Shown: in pieces, positions 8,370-16,618 of the stretch | Layout: every line of letters begins with the position of its first letter | Position numbering within the stretch: position 1 is the stretch's first letter | From: Balamuthia mandrillaris | Taxonomy: Eukaryota > Discosea > Longamoebia > Balamuthiidae | Direction: 5' to 3' | Assembly (NCBI GenBank): GCA_031835245.1 | Contig: JAVKOQ010000224.1 | Coordinates: 65,001-85,016, forward strand | DNA: 20,016 nucleotides | The notes under the pieces: generated by a model | Databases searched by the model: none | Told to the model about the DNA's origin: nothing | Seen by the model: only the letters and a program-made list of their open reading frames with translations | Translations under genes and position numbers: made by a program

Positions 8370-9110
8370 GTGAATAATCCCTTAGAACAGTTTCAGATAA
8401 ATGTTATATTTAAGTGTTGTTGTGATAGTATTTTCAGTATTTTTGTAACAAATTTAACAGTTTTTTTTGGTTTGTTATGGTTTCTATTTTTTTCTTTTTT
8501 TTTCTTCCCGTTGTTGTTTTCGACGCGAGTCTCCAATTTTTACAATTTTCTTTATATTTTTTATTTTTTCGTATTGAATTTGTTTAATAATCAACTAAAT
8601 AATTTACGAGCAAAAAAATTTTTTTTCTATTTCTTTATTTGTTTTATTTTTGTTCTTTTTTCTAACTTTTTGGGTATTTTTCCTTATAGTTTTACTATTA
8701 CGAGCCATTTTATACAGACTTTTGGGGTTAGTTTTTCAACCTTTTTGGGTATCTTTTTATTGGGATTTGTTAATTTTGAGTTAAAATTTTTGCAATTGTT
8801 CGTTCCTCAAAATGTTCCTAAGGCCCTTGTTCCTTTTCTTGTTGTTTTAGAAATTATTTCGTACTTAATTAGGCCGTTTAGTTTATCTCTTCGGCTTTTT
8901 GCTAATATGATGGCAGGACATATTTCAATGCATATTTTACTCTCTTTTAATTTTTTTATGTTTAAAAATAAGTTTTTTTTTTTATTTTTGGTTTCGTTTA
9001 CGATTCTATTTTTAATTTTTGTTCTAGAATTTAGCATAGTCTTCATCCAAGCATACGTCTTTTTGACTTTGTTGTTAATTTATTTGAACGATTCCTTTAA
9101 CCTGCACTAA
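8370..9110 (+). CDS. atp6: ATP synthase F0 subunit a (GTG start)
   Basis: Proton-channel subunit a of the mitochondrial ATP synthase. GTG 8370 gives the typical N-terminus MNNPLEQFQI, and no ATG is available at the expected place. Several hydrophobic helices follow. The essential Arg is in the conserved helix RPFSLSLRLFANMMAGH at about residues 168-185, and a C-terminal FIQAYVFLTLLLIYLNDS matches the family. 246 residues is normal. It starts four bases after the nad7 stop, and its own TAA directly abuts the cob start. An in-frame TTG lies 30 bases upstream but inside nad7. Confidence 0.96.
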   Translation: MNNPLEQFQINVIFKCCCDSIFSIFVTNLTVFFGLLWFLFFSFFFFPLLFSTRVSNFYNFLYIFYFFVLNLFNNQLNNLRAKKFFFYFFICFIFVLFSNFLGIFPYSFTITSHFIQTFGVSFSTFLGIFLLGFVNFELKFLQLFVPQNVPKALVPFLVVLEIISYLIRPFSLSLRLFANMMAGHISMHILLSFNFFMFKNKFFFLFLVSFTILFLIFVLEFSIVFIQAYVFLTLLLIYLNDSFNLH

Positions 9111-10259
9111 GTGCGGTTCCTCCTCAATAATTCCCTGTTGCTTTTTGTTTATAACACATTGTTACTTTATCCGGTTTATTTGAACATTAGTTATTGGTGG
9201 AATTATGGAGTTTTGGCGGGACTGTGCTTGGTTATCCAGATCGTGACCGGCATTTTTTTAGCTATGTATTATGTTCCTTTTTCTGATAACGCATTCTACA
9301 GTGTTGAGCATATTATGCGTGATATTAATTGGGGATGGCTATTACGTTATTGTCATGCAAATGGTGCCTCGTTTTTTTTTTTAGTTGTTTATATTCATAT
9401 TTTTAGAAATATCTATTATCAGTCGTATTTAAAACCACGTGAATTACTTTGGTTATTAGGTGTTATTATTTTATTGTTAATGATTATTACTGCGTTTGTA
9501 GGGTATGTTCTTCCGTGAGGTCAAATGAGTTTTCGAGCGGCAACTGTTATTACAAGTTTGTTTTCTGCTATTCCCGTTATAGGGAATGATATATTAATTC
9601 TTTTGTGGGGCGCTTATTCGGTGAGTTATGTGATGCTTAATCGTTTTTTTAGTTTTCATTATTTGTTGCCGTTTATAATTTTATTATTCGTGGTGTTGCA
9701 CGTTGTTGTTTTACATGATCGTGGCTCTTCCAACCCTGTCGGTTTGTATTTATCGAAGGACAAAATTCCTTTTAGTCCGTATTTTATTGTTAAAGATTTT
9801 TTTGGTTTTTATGTATTTTTAATTATTTTTTTTATTTTTGTTTTTTTCTATCCAAATTATCTGGGTCATCCGGATAATTATATTTTAGCTAATCCTTTGG
9901 TAACGCCGTCGCATATCGTTCCTGAATGGTATTTTTTATTTTTTTATGCTATATTACGTTCCATCCCAAACAAGTTGCAAGGTATTTTAGTATTGGCTTT
10001 TGCTTTGTCGGTTCTTGCAGCTTTACCTTTTATTATTAATTTCGTATTAAAGTGTAATATGTTCCGCAATCTTAACAAGGTGTTTTATTGGTATTTTATA
10101 GTTTTTTCGATTTTGTTAGGATGACTTGGTGGAACACCTATAGAATTTCCATTTTTTCAATTAAGCCAGTTTTTGACTCTCTTTTATTTTTTTTATTTTT
10201 TAGTGTTTGTTAATATTTTAGTTTCCTTAGATACAAAATTTGCTTTTAAAAAGGCGTAG
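9111..10259 (+). CDS. cob: Apocytochrome b (GTG start)
   Basis: Core subunit of the cytochrome bc1 complex, carrying hemes bL and bH. GTG 9111 gives [12 protein letters not shown]...[13 protein letters not shown], the normal N-terminus, and directly follows the atp6 stop. Heme-ligand regions ([43 protein letters not shown]) and the Qo-site [18 protein letters not shown] are present. UGA codons at 9516 (VLPWGQMSF) and 10122 (LLGWLGG) must be Trp, and the frame ends at TAG 10257. 382 residues is the usual length. In MSFRAATVI a CGA (9534-9536) encodes Arg where the family almost always has Trp. Confidence 0.97.
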
Positions 10260-10264
10260 TTGCA

Positions 10265-10579
10265 ATGGTTTTGTTTATTGATTATTATTTTTTAAGTCTT
10301 TTGTTGTTGTATTTTTCATCTTTCTTGTTTTTCTTTTTAAACGAGAGAAATCCTTTTCTTATTCTAATTTTGTTAGAGTTTCAGTTAATTATGTTAGCTT
10401 TATTGTTTATTTACTTTTCTTACCTAAATCATAGCGTTTTAGGTTATATTTTTGCTTTGTTTATTATTGCTTTTGCGGGGGCAGAAGCTTCCGTGGGCAT
10501 ATCGCTCTTGGTTGTCTTCTATCGTATTCGGGGTCTTTTTTCCGTGTACTTTCCTTCTGCATTGGAACGTGTTCAATGA
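10265..10579 (+). CDS. nad4L: NADH dehydrogenase subunit 4L
   Basis: Small membrane subunit of complex I (NuoK homologue). 104 residues with three helices. The family pattern LLEFQLIMLALLF contains the conserved Glu of helix 2, and FIIAFAGAEASVGISLLVVFYR contains the second membrane Glu. ATG 10265 lies five bases after the cob stop, in a row with the other complex I genes. The frame is intact and needs no UGA codon. Confidence 0.95.
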   Translation: MVLFIDYYFLSLLLLYFSSFLFFFLNERNPFLILILLEFQLIMLALLFIYFSYLNHSVLGYIFALFIIAFAGAEASVGISLLVVFYRIRGLFSVYFPSALERVQ

Positions 10580-10626
10580 AAAAAAATTTCATAAATATGA
10601 AAAAAACTTATAAATTATAAAGTATA

Positions 10627-11076
10627 ATGGCTGATTCTGTAATTTTTTATTATAGCTTTTGTTATTCCATTCGTCCAATTTTTGATTTGTCGTTTCCGCC
10701 TGTAGAATATTTTACTTATTTGTCTTATGGGCTTCCCGATGCCGATGCGTTGGAGGATTATTGTGACTATACAAGTCATTTTCTTTTTACTGACATGTTT
10801 TTTCTTTACGAATCCGGGCTGCTGGGTTGGTCGTATCCGGTATACTTTGTCGATTCACTTTCTTCTTCATTAGTCCCCGTGTCTGATATTAAGCTTATCG
10901 CGTTGTTTTTGTATAATTATCTTTTCGTTCACCTTGTAGTTTTGGGTTTTTTATTTTTTCTTGTTATTGTGGGTGTCATTTCCTTATTAGTTAATCGTAA
11001 TTTGTACGTAAAACGACAAGAAATTTTTGAGCAGCAGCTTAATTATTTACATCATCACGTAGTCCAATGTATTTAA
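10627..11076 (+). CDS. nad6: NADH dehydrogenase subunit 6-like, C-terminal half only
   Basis: Residues 87-137 (DIKLIALFLYNYLFVHLV, then a second hydrophobic half and LLVNRNLYVKRQEIFEQQ) fit the last two helices and tail of Nad6, a complex I membrane subunit. It sits between nad4L and nad5. The first 86 residues are hydrophilic, acidic and aromatic (LPDADALEDYCDY) and do not resemble the first three Nad6 helices. The conserved YVGA...LFLFV helix is missing. 149 residues is short for the family (about 200). No frame upstream holds the missing half, as nad4L is only 47 bases away. Either the gene is split, with its N-terminal half encoded elsewhere, or it was rearranged, or the first part has diverged beyond recognition. 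Its 3' end overlaps nad5 by 10 bases. Confidence 0.6.
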   Translation: MADSVIFYYSFCYSIRPIFDLSFPPVEYFTYLSYGLPDADALEDYCDYTSHFLFTDMFFLYESGLLGWSYPVYFVDSLSSSLVPVSDIKLIALFLYNYLFVHLVVLGFLFFLVIVGVISLLVNRNLYVKRQEIFEQQLNYLHHHVVQCI

Positions 11077-13436
11077 TTTCTATTTTTGGATGTTTGTTTA
11101 ATATTTTTTTTTTAGTTCTTTTTGGACGACTTTTGCCAAAAAATATTTTGTTTCGTTTTGTACTTTTATCGTTGTTTTTATCTCTTTCTTCTTCATTTTT
11201 GATTTTTTATGAAGTCATTATATTAAAAACAGTTTGTATTGTTCCTTTAGGTACGTGAATTCAGGCTTCATTTTTTAAGGTTACGTGATCTTTATTATTT
11301 GACAGCGTGAGTGTAACTTTATTGTGTATTGTGTTGTTTATTTCTTTTCTCGTACATCTTTATTCCTTGGAATATATGTCGGGGGACCCTCATATCATCC
11401 GTTTTATTTTTAGTTTGTCATTATTTACGTTTTTTATGTTGGTCATGGCTACAGCTAATAACGGACTTCAGCTTTTTTTGGGTTGAGAAGGTGTTGGCCT
11501 CGCTTCTTATTTGTTGATAAATTTTTGGTACAGTCGTTCAGAAGCCAATAAGTCTGCCATTAAGGCCATTGTGGTAAATCGTATTGGTGATTTTGGTTTG
11601 TATTTTGGCATTCTCCTTATGCTTTTCGTATTTAAAAGTACAAACTTTGGTACTATTTTTGCTACTTGTCATTTATATGAATCAACTTATTTCAATATAT
11701 TCGGGTATGAAATAGGCGTTCTTCCTCTTATTGCTTCGTGTATTTTTCTTGGTACTATGGGGAAGTCTGCACAATTAGGATTACATATGTGGTTACCAGA
11801 TGCAATGGAAGGGCCGACGCCTGTTTCTGCTTTGTTGCATGCTGCTACTATGGTGACTGCGGGGGTATTTGTTTTAATTCGTTTTTCAATCTTGTTTGAG
11901 CATGCGCCGTTTGTTTTATTTTTTGTCACACTTGTTGGATCTGCTACGACTCTTTTCGCTGGTATTTCGGCGATAATGCAAACAGATGTGAAAAAAATTA
12001 TTGCATATTCCACTTGTAGTCATTTGGGTATTATGCTGCTAATCTGTGGTTTTTCTCAGTACAATGCTGCGCTTTTTCATTTGCTTAACCATGCTTTTTT
12101 TAAAGCGCTTTTGTTTTTGGGAGCTGGTTCCATTATTCATGCGGTGGCTGACGAACAAGATTCACGTAAAATGGGTGGCTTGGTAGCTCTTATGCCTTTA
12201 ACCTATATGTCTTTTTTTGTCGGTTCGTTATCGTTGGTCGGATTTCCGTTTTTATCAGGGTATTTTTCTAAAGATTTAATATGGGAGATTATTTTTAGCA
12301 ATTATTATAGTTTTGTGTTTCTCGATTCGGTTGATATTTGGTTTGCGGGCAACGGTGCTTTCGTCTTTTTTTATTATAAATACATGTTTTTTGTTTTCAA
12401 CATCATACTTGTGTTAAGTGTTTTTTATTCTTTTCGGCTACTATTTATTGTCTTTCCATTTACGTATAACGGGTTCAAATCAAATCTTTTAAATGTACAT
12501 GAGCCTTCTTTGTTTATGTTTCTTCCTTTGGTAGTTCTTTCTTTTTTGAGTATTTTTGCTGGTTATTTTTTCAAAGACATGTACGTCGGTTTAGGTTTGA
12601 CGAATTGGCAGTCGAGTTTACCGTCTCCGGTAATATCGAATGCAGCTTTTCGCGAATTACTTTTTGCCTCTGGAATAGCTAGTTGGCCTACCTTCTGTTT
12701 AAAATTGTTTACATTTTTTTTATCTTTGTTTTTTATCTTTATTCTTTATGTATTTTATTCGAATACTTTGCAGTCTGGGAGTTTATTGTGTTCTTATTAT
12801 AGGGTTATTTGTTGGTATGCAAATAAGTTGTTTTTAAGTCCTGTGTTTTTTATTTATTATTGTTTATGTTGCCTATACAACCGTTTTTTTAAAAATGATT
12901 GAGTTTCGTGCTCTATGTTTGTAGTTTTTTGTATTTTTTTATCGAGTTTGGGTATAGCGTGTTTCTTTCCTTCAGTGTTTATAGGTTTTTTAGCTTGTTT
13001 TGTTATATATACATTGCTTTTTGCGCTTCCTGGCGTGGTTGGTACGGCAGATTTGCTTGCATTCTTTTTGGTTTTAGGTAATCAAAAACGTTTTTATAAG
13101 TTCGTGTCTTCGGTTTTATCAGAAGATCATGCTCTCTATCGTTGGTTGTCTAAAATTGTTTTATTTGTTTCACATCATATTACCTTTAAGTCGATTGACC
13201 GGGGGTTTATTGAATTTTTTGGTCCTTTTGGTATTGTTAATACTCTCCGTGCGTGATCGAAAAAGGTAGGTTTGGGCTTCAGCACTCATTTTTTTTCCTA
13301 TGTTTTTGTTACCTTATTTGTAGCATCATTAGTTGTTTTGTACTTGGTCGTGTTTGCTACTTTTGATGATATACTTCTGCTTCTTTTTGTTTTTTTTCTG
13401 TTTTGTTTTTTGGTTGATACCAAGGCTGGCGATTAG
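11067..13436 (+). CDS. nad5: NADH dehydrogenase subunit 5, unusually long
   Basis: Antiporter-like proton-pumping subunit of complex I. With UGA as Trp one frame runs from ATG 11067 to TAG 13434 (789 residues, against roughly 620-670 in most relatives). Signatures are [62 protein letters not shown] and [20 protein letters not shown] codons at 11256, 11286, 11484, 12900 and 13254 are read as Trp, and 11484 falls on the invariant Trp of GWEG. The C-terminal amphipathic-helix region with [13 protein letters not shown] is present. About 80-90 extra residues (around 613-695, rich in hydrophobic segments) separate YNRFFKNDW from this region and explain the extra length. Confidence 0.96.
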
Positions 13437-13456
13437 CTAATCTTTGGGTGTTGTTT

Positions 13457-13527
13457 TGTCCCATAGTTAAATGGTATAATTACTCGCTCATAACGAGGAG
13501 TTATTGGTTCAATTCCAATTGGGACTA
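13457..13527 (+). tRNA. trnM: tRNA-Met (CAT), mismatch at acceptor position 1
   Basis: A cloverleaf can be drawn. The acceptor is TGTCCCA/TGGGACT, with pairs 2-7 good and 1:72 a T-T mismatch. D stem GTTA/TAAT, anticodon loop CTCATAA, T arm ATTGG-TTCAATT-CCAAT and discriminator A follow. Base pair 27:43 is A-G. Anticodon CAT reads Met. It may be the initiator, as bacterial initiators also lack the 1:72 pair. Isoleucine (lysidine-modified CAT) cannot be excluded. It follows nad5 by 20 bases. Confidence 0.85.
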
Positions 13528-13530
13528 TGT

Positions 13531-13601
13531 GGATGCATAGTTTAATGGTAGAACGTATGTTTTGCATACATAAGATATCAGTTCGATTCTGATTGTGTCC
13601 A
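13531..13601 (+). tRNA. trnA: tRNA-Ala (TGC)
   Basis: Acceptor GGATGCA/TGTGTCC with two G-T pairs, D stem GTTT/GAAC, anticodon stem TATGT/ACATA fully paired around loop TTTGCAT (anticodon TGC), and T arm ATCAG-TTCGATT-CTGAT, discriminator A. Pair 3:70 is A-U rather than the G-U identity pair usual for tRNA-Ala. It is three bases after the preceding tRNA. Confidence 0.88.
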
Positions 13602-13609
13602 GTTAATCT

Positions 13610-13690
13610 TTACGTCTGGCGGAATAGGTAGACGCGGTGGGCTCAAAACTCATTTCCTTTGGAGTATCGGTTCAATTCCGATGACGGCTA
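13610..13690 (+). tRNA. trnL: tRNA-Leu (CAA), first three acceptor pairs mismatched
   Basis: Class II tRNA with a long variable arm (about TTTCCTTTGGAGT). D arm GCG/CGC, anticodon loop CTCAAAA (anticodon CAA, codon UUG), and T arm ATCGG-TTCAATT-CCGAT are regular. Acceptor positions 4-7 (CGTC) pair with GACG, but positions 1-3 (TTA) face GCT and form no Watson-Crick pair. The remaining structure is too good for a pseudogene, so the mismatches point to 5' editing of the transcript. Its last three bases overlap the end of rpl19 on the other strand. Confidence 0.87.
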
Positions 13691-13936
13691 GTTTGTAGAT
13701 TTCGTTTTTTTTCAAAAAATTTTTTTAATTTTTTCGTGTTTTTTTTTTAAATGACGCATTGATATAATGGTCGGGTGATCAGACTGTAGTCGAAGCACTA
13801 TTATTTCGCGTTTGATTTTATTCACAAGCTTAAAGTATTTTCTACGCTTGTTTATACAGACACCGTGGAATGTACACTGTTTTAGTTCGTCTTGTTTGCA
13901 AAGCATATATTTGAGTGTATAGTAATGTCCAAGCAT
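13688..13936 (-). CDS. rpl19: Ribosomal protein L19
   Basis: Large-subunit protein at the interface with the small subunit. 82 residues if UGA (13712-13714) is Trp and the stop is TAG at 13688; with UGA as stop it would have 74. FHGVCINKRR matches the FEGVxIxxR core of L19, the following FKLVNKIKREIIVLRLQSDH and PTIISM match its beta strands with the conserved (S/H)P-I-I, and a basic KKKHEKIKKI tail follows. It begins at an ATG that shares one base with the rps16 stop (TAATG). In bacteria rpsP (S16) and rplS (L19) are in one operon (rpsP-rimM-trmD-rplS), which supports the call. The N-terminus is short compared with bacteria. Confidence 0.68.
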
Positions 13937-14181
13937 TAGTTAGTTTTTAGAAAGTTGTATTTATTGAATAATAATTTTTCGATTCTGTTAGTTAGCATTA
14001 CGCCTTTTGGTAGCCAAAAAAGTAATTTATTTATATGGATAATTGTTTTTTTCGTTTTCACGTTGTATGTGCCAAATATTTCTTTGGTTTTACCACTTTG
14101 TGGCTTTTTTTGTTTATCTAGCATCACTATTCGGTATTCATTTTTTTTTTCTAATTTTTGTAATTTCGCGACAAATTTCAT
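13936..14181 (-). CDS. rps16: Ribosomal protein S16
   Basis: Small-subunit assembly protein that binds 16S-type rRNA. 81 residues, the usual length. The start MKFVAKLQKLEKKNEYRIV matches the family's MvkIRLxRxGrKxxPfYRIVV, and then GKTKEIFGTYN (family GkxIExLGxYnP) and LLFWLPKGVMLTNRIEKLL (family WLxkGAqPTdtVxxLL). It is on the opposite strand to nearly all other genes here, back to back with atp9 across 51 bases and directly followed by rpl19. A hydrophobic frame on the + strand over the same bases is a shadow. Confidence 0.88.
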   Translation of the reverse strand: MKFVAKLQKLEKKNEYRIVMLDKQKKPQSGKTKEIFGTYNVKTKKTIIHINKLLFWLPKGVMLTNRIEKLLFNKYNFLKTN

Positions 14182-14232
14182 TTTGGTTTTCTGGGTGATT
14201 TGTAGTTTTATCGGCGACCTCGTTGTGTTGTT
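14182..14232. promoter_or_regulatory. Divergent intergenic region between rps16 and atp9
   Basis: The starts of rps16 (minus) and atp9 (plus) face away from each other across only 51 bases. It is the only divergent gene junction in the mitochondrial part of the window, so initiation in both directions from here, or read-through on the plus strand from upstream, must serve the two transcripts. No motif can be named. Confidence 0.3.
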
Positions 14233-14475
14233 GTGTTATTTTGTAACGAAGTTTTTTTAAAATCTGCAAAGATGGTGGGTTCGGGACTTGCCACGAGCGG
14301 CCTAATTGGCGCTGGTGTGGGAGTCGGTGTTGTTTTTGGTAGCCTTTTGTTGTCGTTTGTACGCAATTCGAAACTACAAAAGGAATTGTTTGGTTATGCT
14401 ATTCCAGGGTTTGCGCTAACAGAAGCTATTGGTTTGTTAGCTATTATGATGGCTTTTCCTATTCCATTTATTTAG
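14233..14475 (+). CDS. atp9: ATP synthase F0 subunit c
   Basis: Proteolipid that forms the rotating c-ring. Two helices are present: [20 protein letters not shown] with the glycine-rich packing motif, the polar loop [14 protein letters not shown], and helix 2 [18 protein letters not shown] containing the proton-carrying Glu (in LTEAIG). With GTG 14233 it has 80 residues. The ATG at 14272 would give 67, slightly shorter than the usual 74-76 and lacking the conserved KSAK stretch, so the GTG or another non-ATG start upstream is preferred. Confidence 0.95.
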   Translation: MLFCNEVFLKSAKMVGSGLATSGLIGAGVGVGVVFGSLLLSFVRNSKLQKELFGYAIPGFALTEAIGLLAIMMAFPIPFI

Positions 14476-14553
14476 TAGATATACTGATCGGTATGTTGAA
14501 GTATTCTGAGTTTCTTTATATACCGAACACTTCTTGAACTTTTTATTTATTCA
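14476..14553 (+). other. Spacer between atp9 and atp1 with a weak inverted repeat
   Basis: 78 bases, AT-rich. TCGGTAT near 14489 can pair with ATACCGA near 14519, a 7 bp stem with a long loop. It may mark a processing site between the two ATP synthase messages; evidence is slight. Confidence 0.25.
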
Positions 14554-16098
14554 ATGTTGAAATCAGGTAAGTTGAATAAAGTTTTATCTCCTCAAAAACA
14601 ATCGAAGTTCAGTGAACTATTTACCGGTGTCGTTAGTACTGTGATTGATGGTGTTATTACCGTAAACGGTTTAAAGCGCGCCAAAGTCGGCGAGCTGTTA
14701 TTCTTTTATAATAAAGATACTAAGTCCATGCTAAAGGGTATGGCCTTGAATCTAAACCAAAAAAATATTGGTGCTGTTTTATTCGGTTCTGATCGTAGCG
14801 TTAAACCTGGCGATAAGGTGATGGGATCCGCTTCGATCCTTAAAATCGGTGTAGGTCCCCATTTATTTGGCCGTGTTATTAACTCCTTAGGAGAATTTAT
14901 TGATGTTAGTGAAACTATAAAGCTACCTGAAGAAGAATTTCTTTTTAAGCCTGTTGAAATTAAAGCGCCTGGTATCGTTTCGCGTAAATCGGTGCATGAG
15001 CCTATGATAACAGGAATTAAGGCCGTTGATAGTCTAATCCCAATAGGCCGTGGTCAGCGTGAATTGGTGATTGGTGACCGACAAACGGGTAAAACTGCTA
15101 TTTGTATTGATGCTATACTAAACCAAAAATATGAAAATGATACAAAACGCTTTGAAAATTTTTTATATTGCATTTATGTTGCTATTGGGCAAAAGCGTTC
15201 GTCGGTTTCCCAGCTTGTTGATTTATTAACAAAATCTAACGCGCTATACTATACTGTTATTGTGGCAGCTACTGCTTCTGATGCGGCGCCGTTACAATTT
15301 TTAGCTCCTTATGCTGGTTGTGCGGTTGGTGAATATTTCCGCGATTATAAAGAACATGCATTGATTATTTTTGATGATTTAAGTAAGCAAGCAGTGGCTT
15401 ACCGCCAAATGTCGTTGTTATTACGCCGACCTCCTGGCCGTGAAGCATATCCAGGAGATGTGTTTTATTTGCATTCGCGTTTGTTAGAACGTTCAGCAAA
15501 ATTGCTTTCTGGTGGTTCTTTAACCGCTTTACCTATTGTGGAAACGCAGGCTGGTGATGTTTCTGCTTATATTCCAACAAATGTAATTTCGATTACGGAT
15601 GGTCAAATTTTCCTGGAAACTAATTTGTTTTATAATGGTATTAAACCTGCTATTAATATTGGTTTATCTGTTAGCCGTGTTGGTTCCGCTGCCCAGTTGC
15701 TTTGTATGAAGAAAATTGCTGGTTCGTTAAAATTGGAGTTAGCACAGTATCGTGAAATTTTAGGATTTTCTCAATTTAGTTCTGATTTGGATGATGCAAC
15801 TAAGGCGTTGTTATTTAAAGGACAAATGTTGACTCAGTTGTTAACCCAAAACCGATATAATCCTTTTAGTATTGAAATGCAGTCGTTAGTTCTTTTTTCC
15901 GGCATGTCTGGCTATTTGTTTGATATTATTTTAGACAAAATTAAATCTTTTGAAAAAGCCCTTGTTTTCTTTAGTGTTACATCACCTATCTTTTCTGTTC
16001 ATCTAAGTTTGTTAACCCTTACTGATTATTATAAATCATATGGAAATACGTTTCTACATTTTTGGTTAAAGTTTTTTAAAAAAATAACCAAATTTTAG
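14554..16098 (+). CDS. atp1: ATP synthase F1 subunit alpha
   Basis: Nucleotide-binding, non-catalytic F1 subunit; mitochondrial genes for it are limited to plants and a number of protists. 514 residues, the usual length. Signatures include [19 protein letters not shown], the P-loop GDRQTGKT (about residues 174-181), [17 protein letters not shown] with the Walker B Asp, the conserved Arg in [19 protein letters not shown], and [21 protein letters not shown] [17 protein letters not shown]. No UGA codon is used and the frame is unbroken. A strong hairpin follows 52 bases after the stop. Confidence 0.98.
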   Translation: MLKSGKLNKVLSPQKQSKFSELFTGVVSTVIDGVITVNGLKRAKVGELLFFYNKDTKSMLKGMALNLNQKNIGAVLFGSDRSVKPGDKVMGSASILKIGVGPHLFGRVINSLGEFIDVSETIKLPEEEFLFKPVEIKAPGIVSRKSVHEPMITGIKAVDSLIPIGRGQRELVIGDRQTGKTAICIDAILNQKYENDTKRFENFLYCIYVAIGQKRSSVSQLVDLLTKSNALYYTVIVAATASDAAPLQFLAPYAGCAVGEYFRDYKEHALIIFDDLSKQAVAYRQMSLLLRRPPGREAYPGDVFYLHSRLLERSAKLLSGGSLTALPIVETQAGDVSAYIPTNVISITDGQIFLETNLFYNGIKPAINIGLSVSRVGSAAQLLCMKKIAGSLKLELAQYREILGFSQFSSDLDDATKALLFKGQMLTQLLTQNRYNPFSIEMQSLVLFSGMSGYLFDIILDKIKSFEKALVFFSVTSPIFSVHLSLLTLTDYYKSYGNTFLHFWLKFFKKITKF

Positions 16099-16150
16099 AA
16101 CTTTTTCAGAAAATATGTCATTTGGTATAGAGTATATTTGGTTTTTTTTC

Positions 16151-16188
16151 CAAAGAGGACTTGTAAAATTTACTACAAGTCCTCTTTG
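16151..16188 (+). terminator. Strong hairpin after atp1
   Basis: A perfect 15 bp inverted repeat (CAAAGAGGACTTGTA and its complement) around an 8-base loop, in the gap between atp1 and rpl11. It is the only such structure I noticed in the mitochondrial part. It is likely a 3'-end, processing or transcript-stability signal separating the ATP synthase message from the ribosomal protein cluster. It could also be a mobile palindromic element of the kind known in some mitochondrial genomes. Confidence 0.7.
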
Positions 16189-16215
16189 TTTACATGATAA
16201 ACATTCGTTTTTATA

Positions 16216-16618
16216 ATGTTAGTTTGTGATTTAACAGTAAAAAGAACGTTTGTTAAAAAAATTTTGGTTCTTGTTCCTTTGGGCGCTGAGAATATATCTT
16301 CGCTTTTATCTCCTGTTTTGGGACAGTATGGTATTAGTGTTTCTGATTTTATGACTCAACTATTCCCGTATTATCAATTTTTAAATAAAGATTTTGGTTT
16401 TGCGTGTTTTCGTCGATATTTTCTCAAATAATACCTTTTCCTTTACGGTTGCCCCTTTAGCTGCCGCCGCTTTTTTGAAAGCGCATCGAAACCAGTTTGT
16501 TTCGAATACTCTTCTGTTGTATCGTATTTTAGTATTATACAGTTTTGCTTCTCGTAGCATGTTTGTTCAAAAGTTAACTTATCAAAATATAAGGGGTTAC
16601 CTTACTTCGTTTAACTAA
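16216..16618 (+). CDS. rpl11: Ribosomal protein L11, one small frame break
   Basis: Large-subunit protein of the GTPase-associated stalk base. The first part (to about 16392) gives KKILVLVPLGAENISSLLSP and VLGQYGISVSDFMTQLF, matching the L11 pattern PxPPVGPALGQxGVNIxxFCKxFN. The second part, in another frame, gives RVFVDIFSNNTFSFTVAPLA and AAAFLKAH, matching VxITVYxDrSFxFxxKtPPAaxLLKkA. The two join at a TTTT run around 16392-16395 if one T is removed. The C-terminal part is diverged from bacterial L11. The stop overlaps the next ATG (TAATG at 16616-16620). Confidence 0.82.

Noticed and set aside
12899-13081. Separate small ORF downstream of nad5
   Set aside because: It is out of frame with the continuing nad5 frame, which reads through UGA to conserved C-terminal Nad5 sequence.
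13750-13835. tRNA-Tyr-like stretch (ATCAGACTGTAGTC resembles a Tyr anticodon arm)
   Set aside because: The anticodon stem, T stem and acceptor do not pair, and the region lies within the antisense rpl19 frame.
13955-14260. Hydrophobic + strand frame of about 100 residues
   Set aside because: It begins at TTG and overlaps rps16, which has clear family signatures on the other strand. The hydrophobicity follows from reading the complement of Lys codons.
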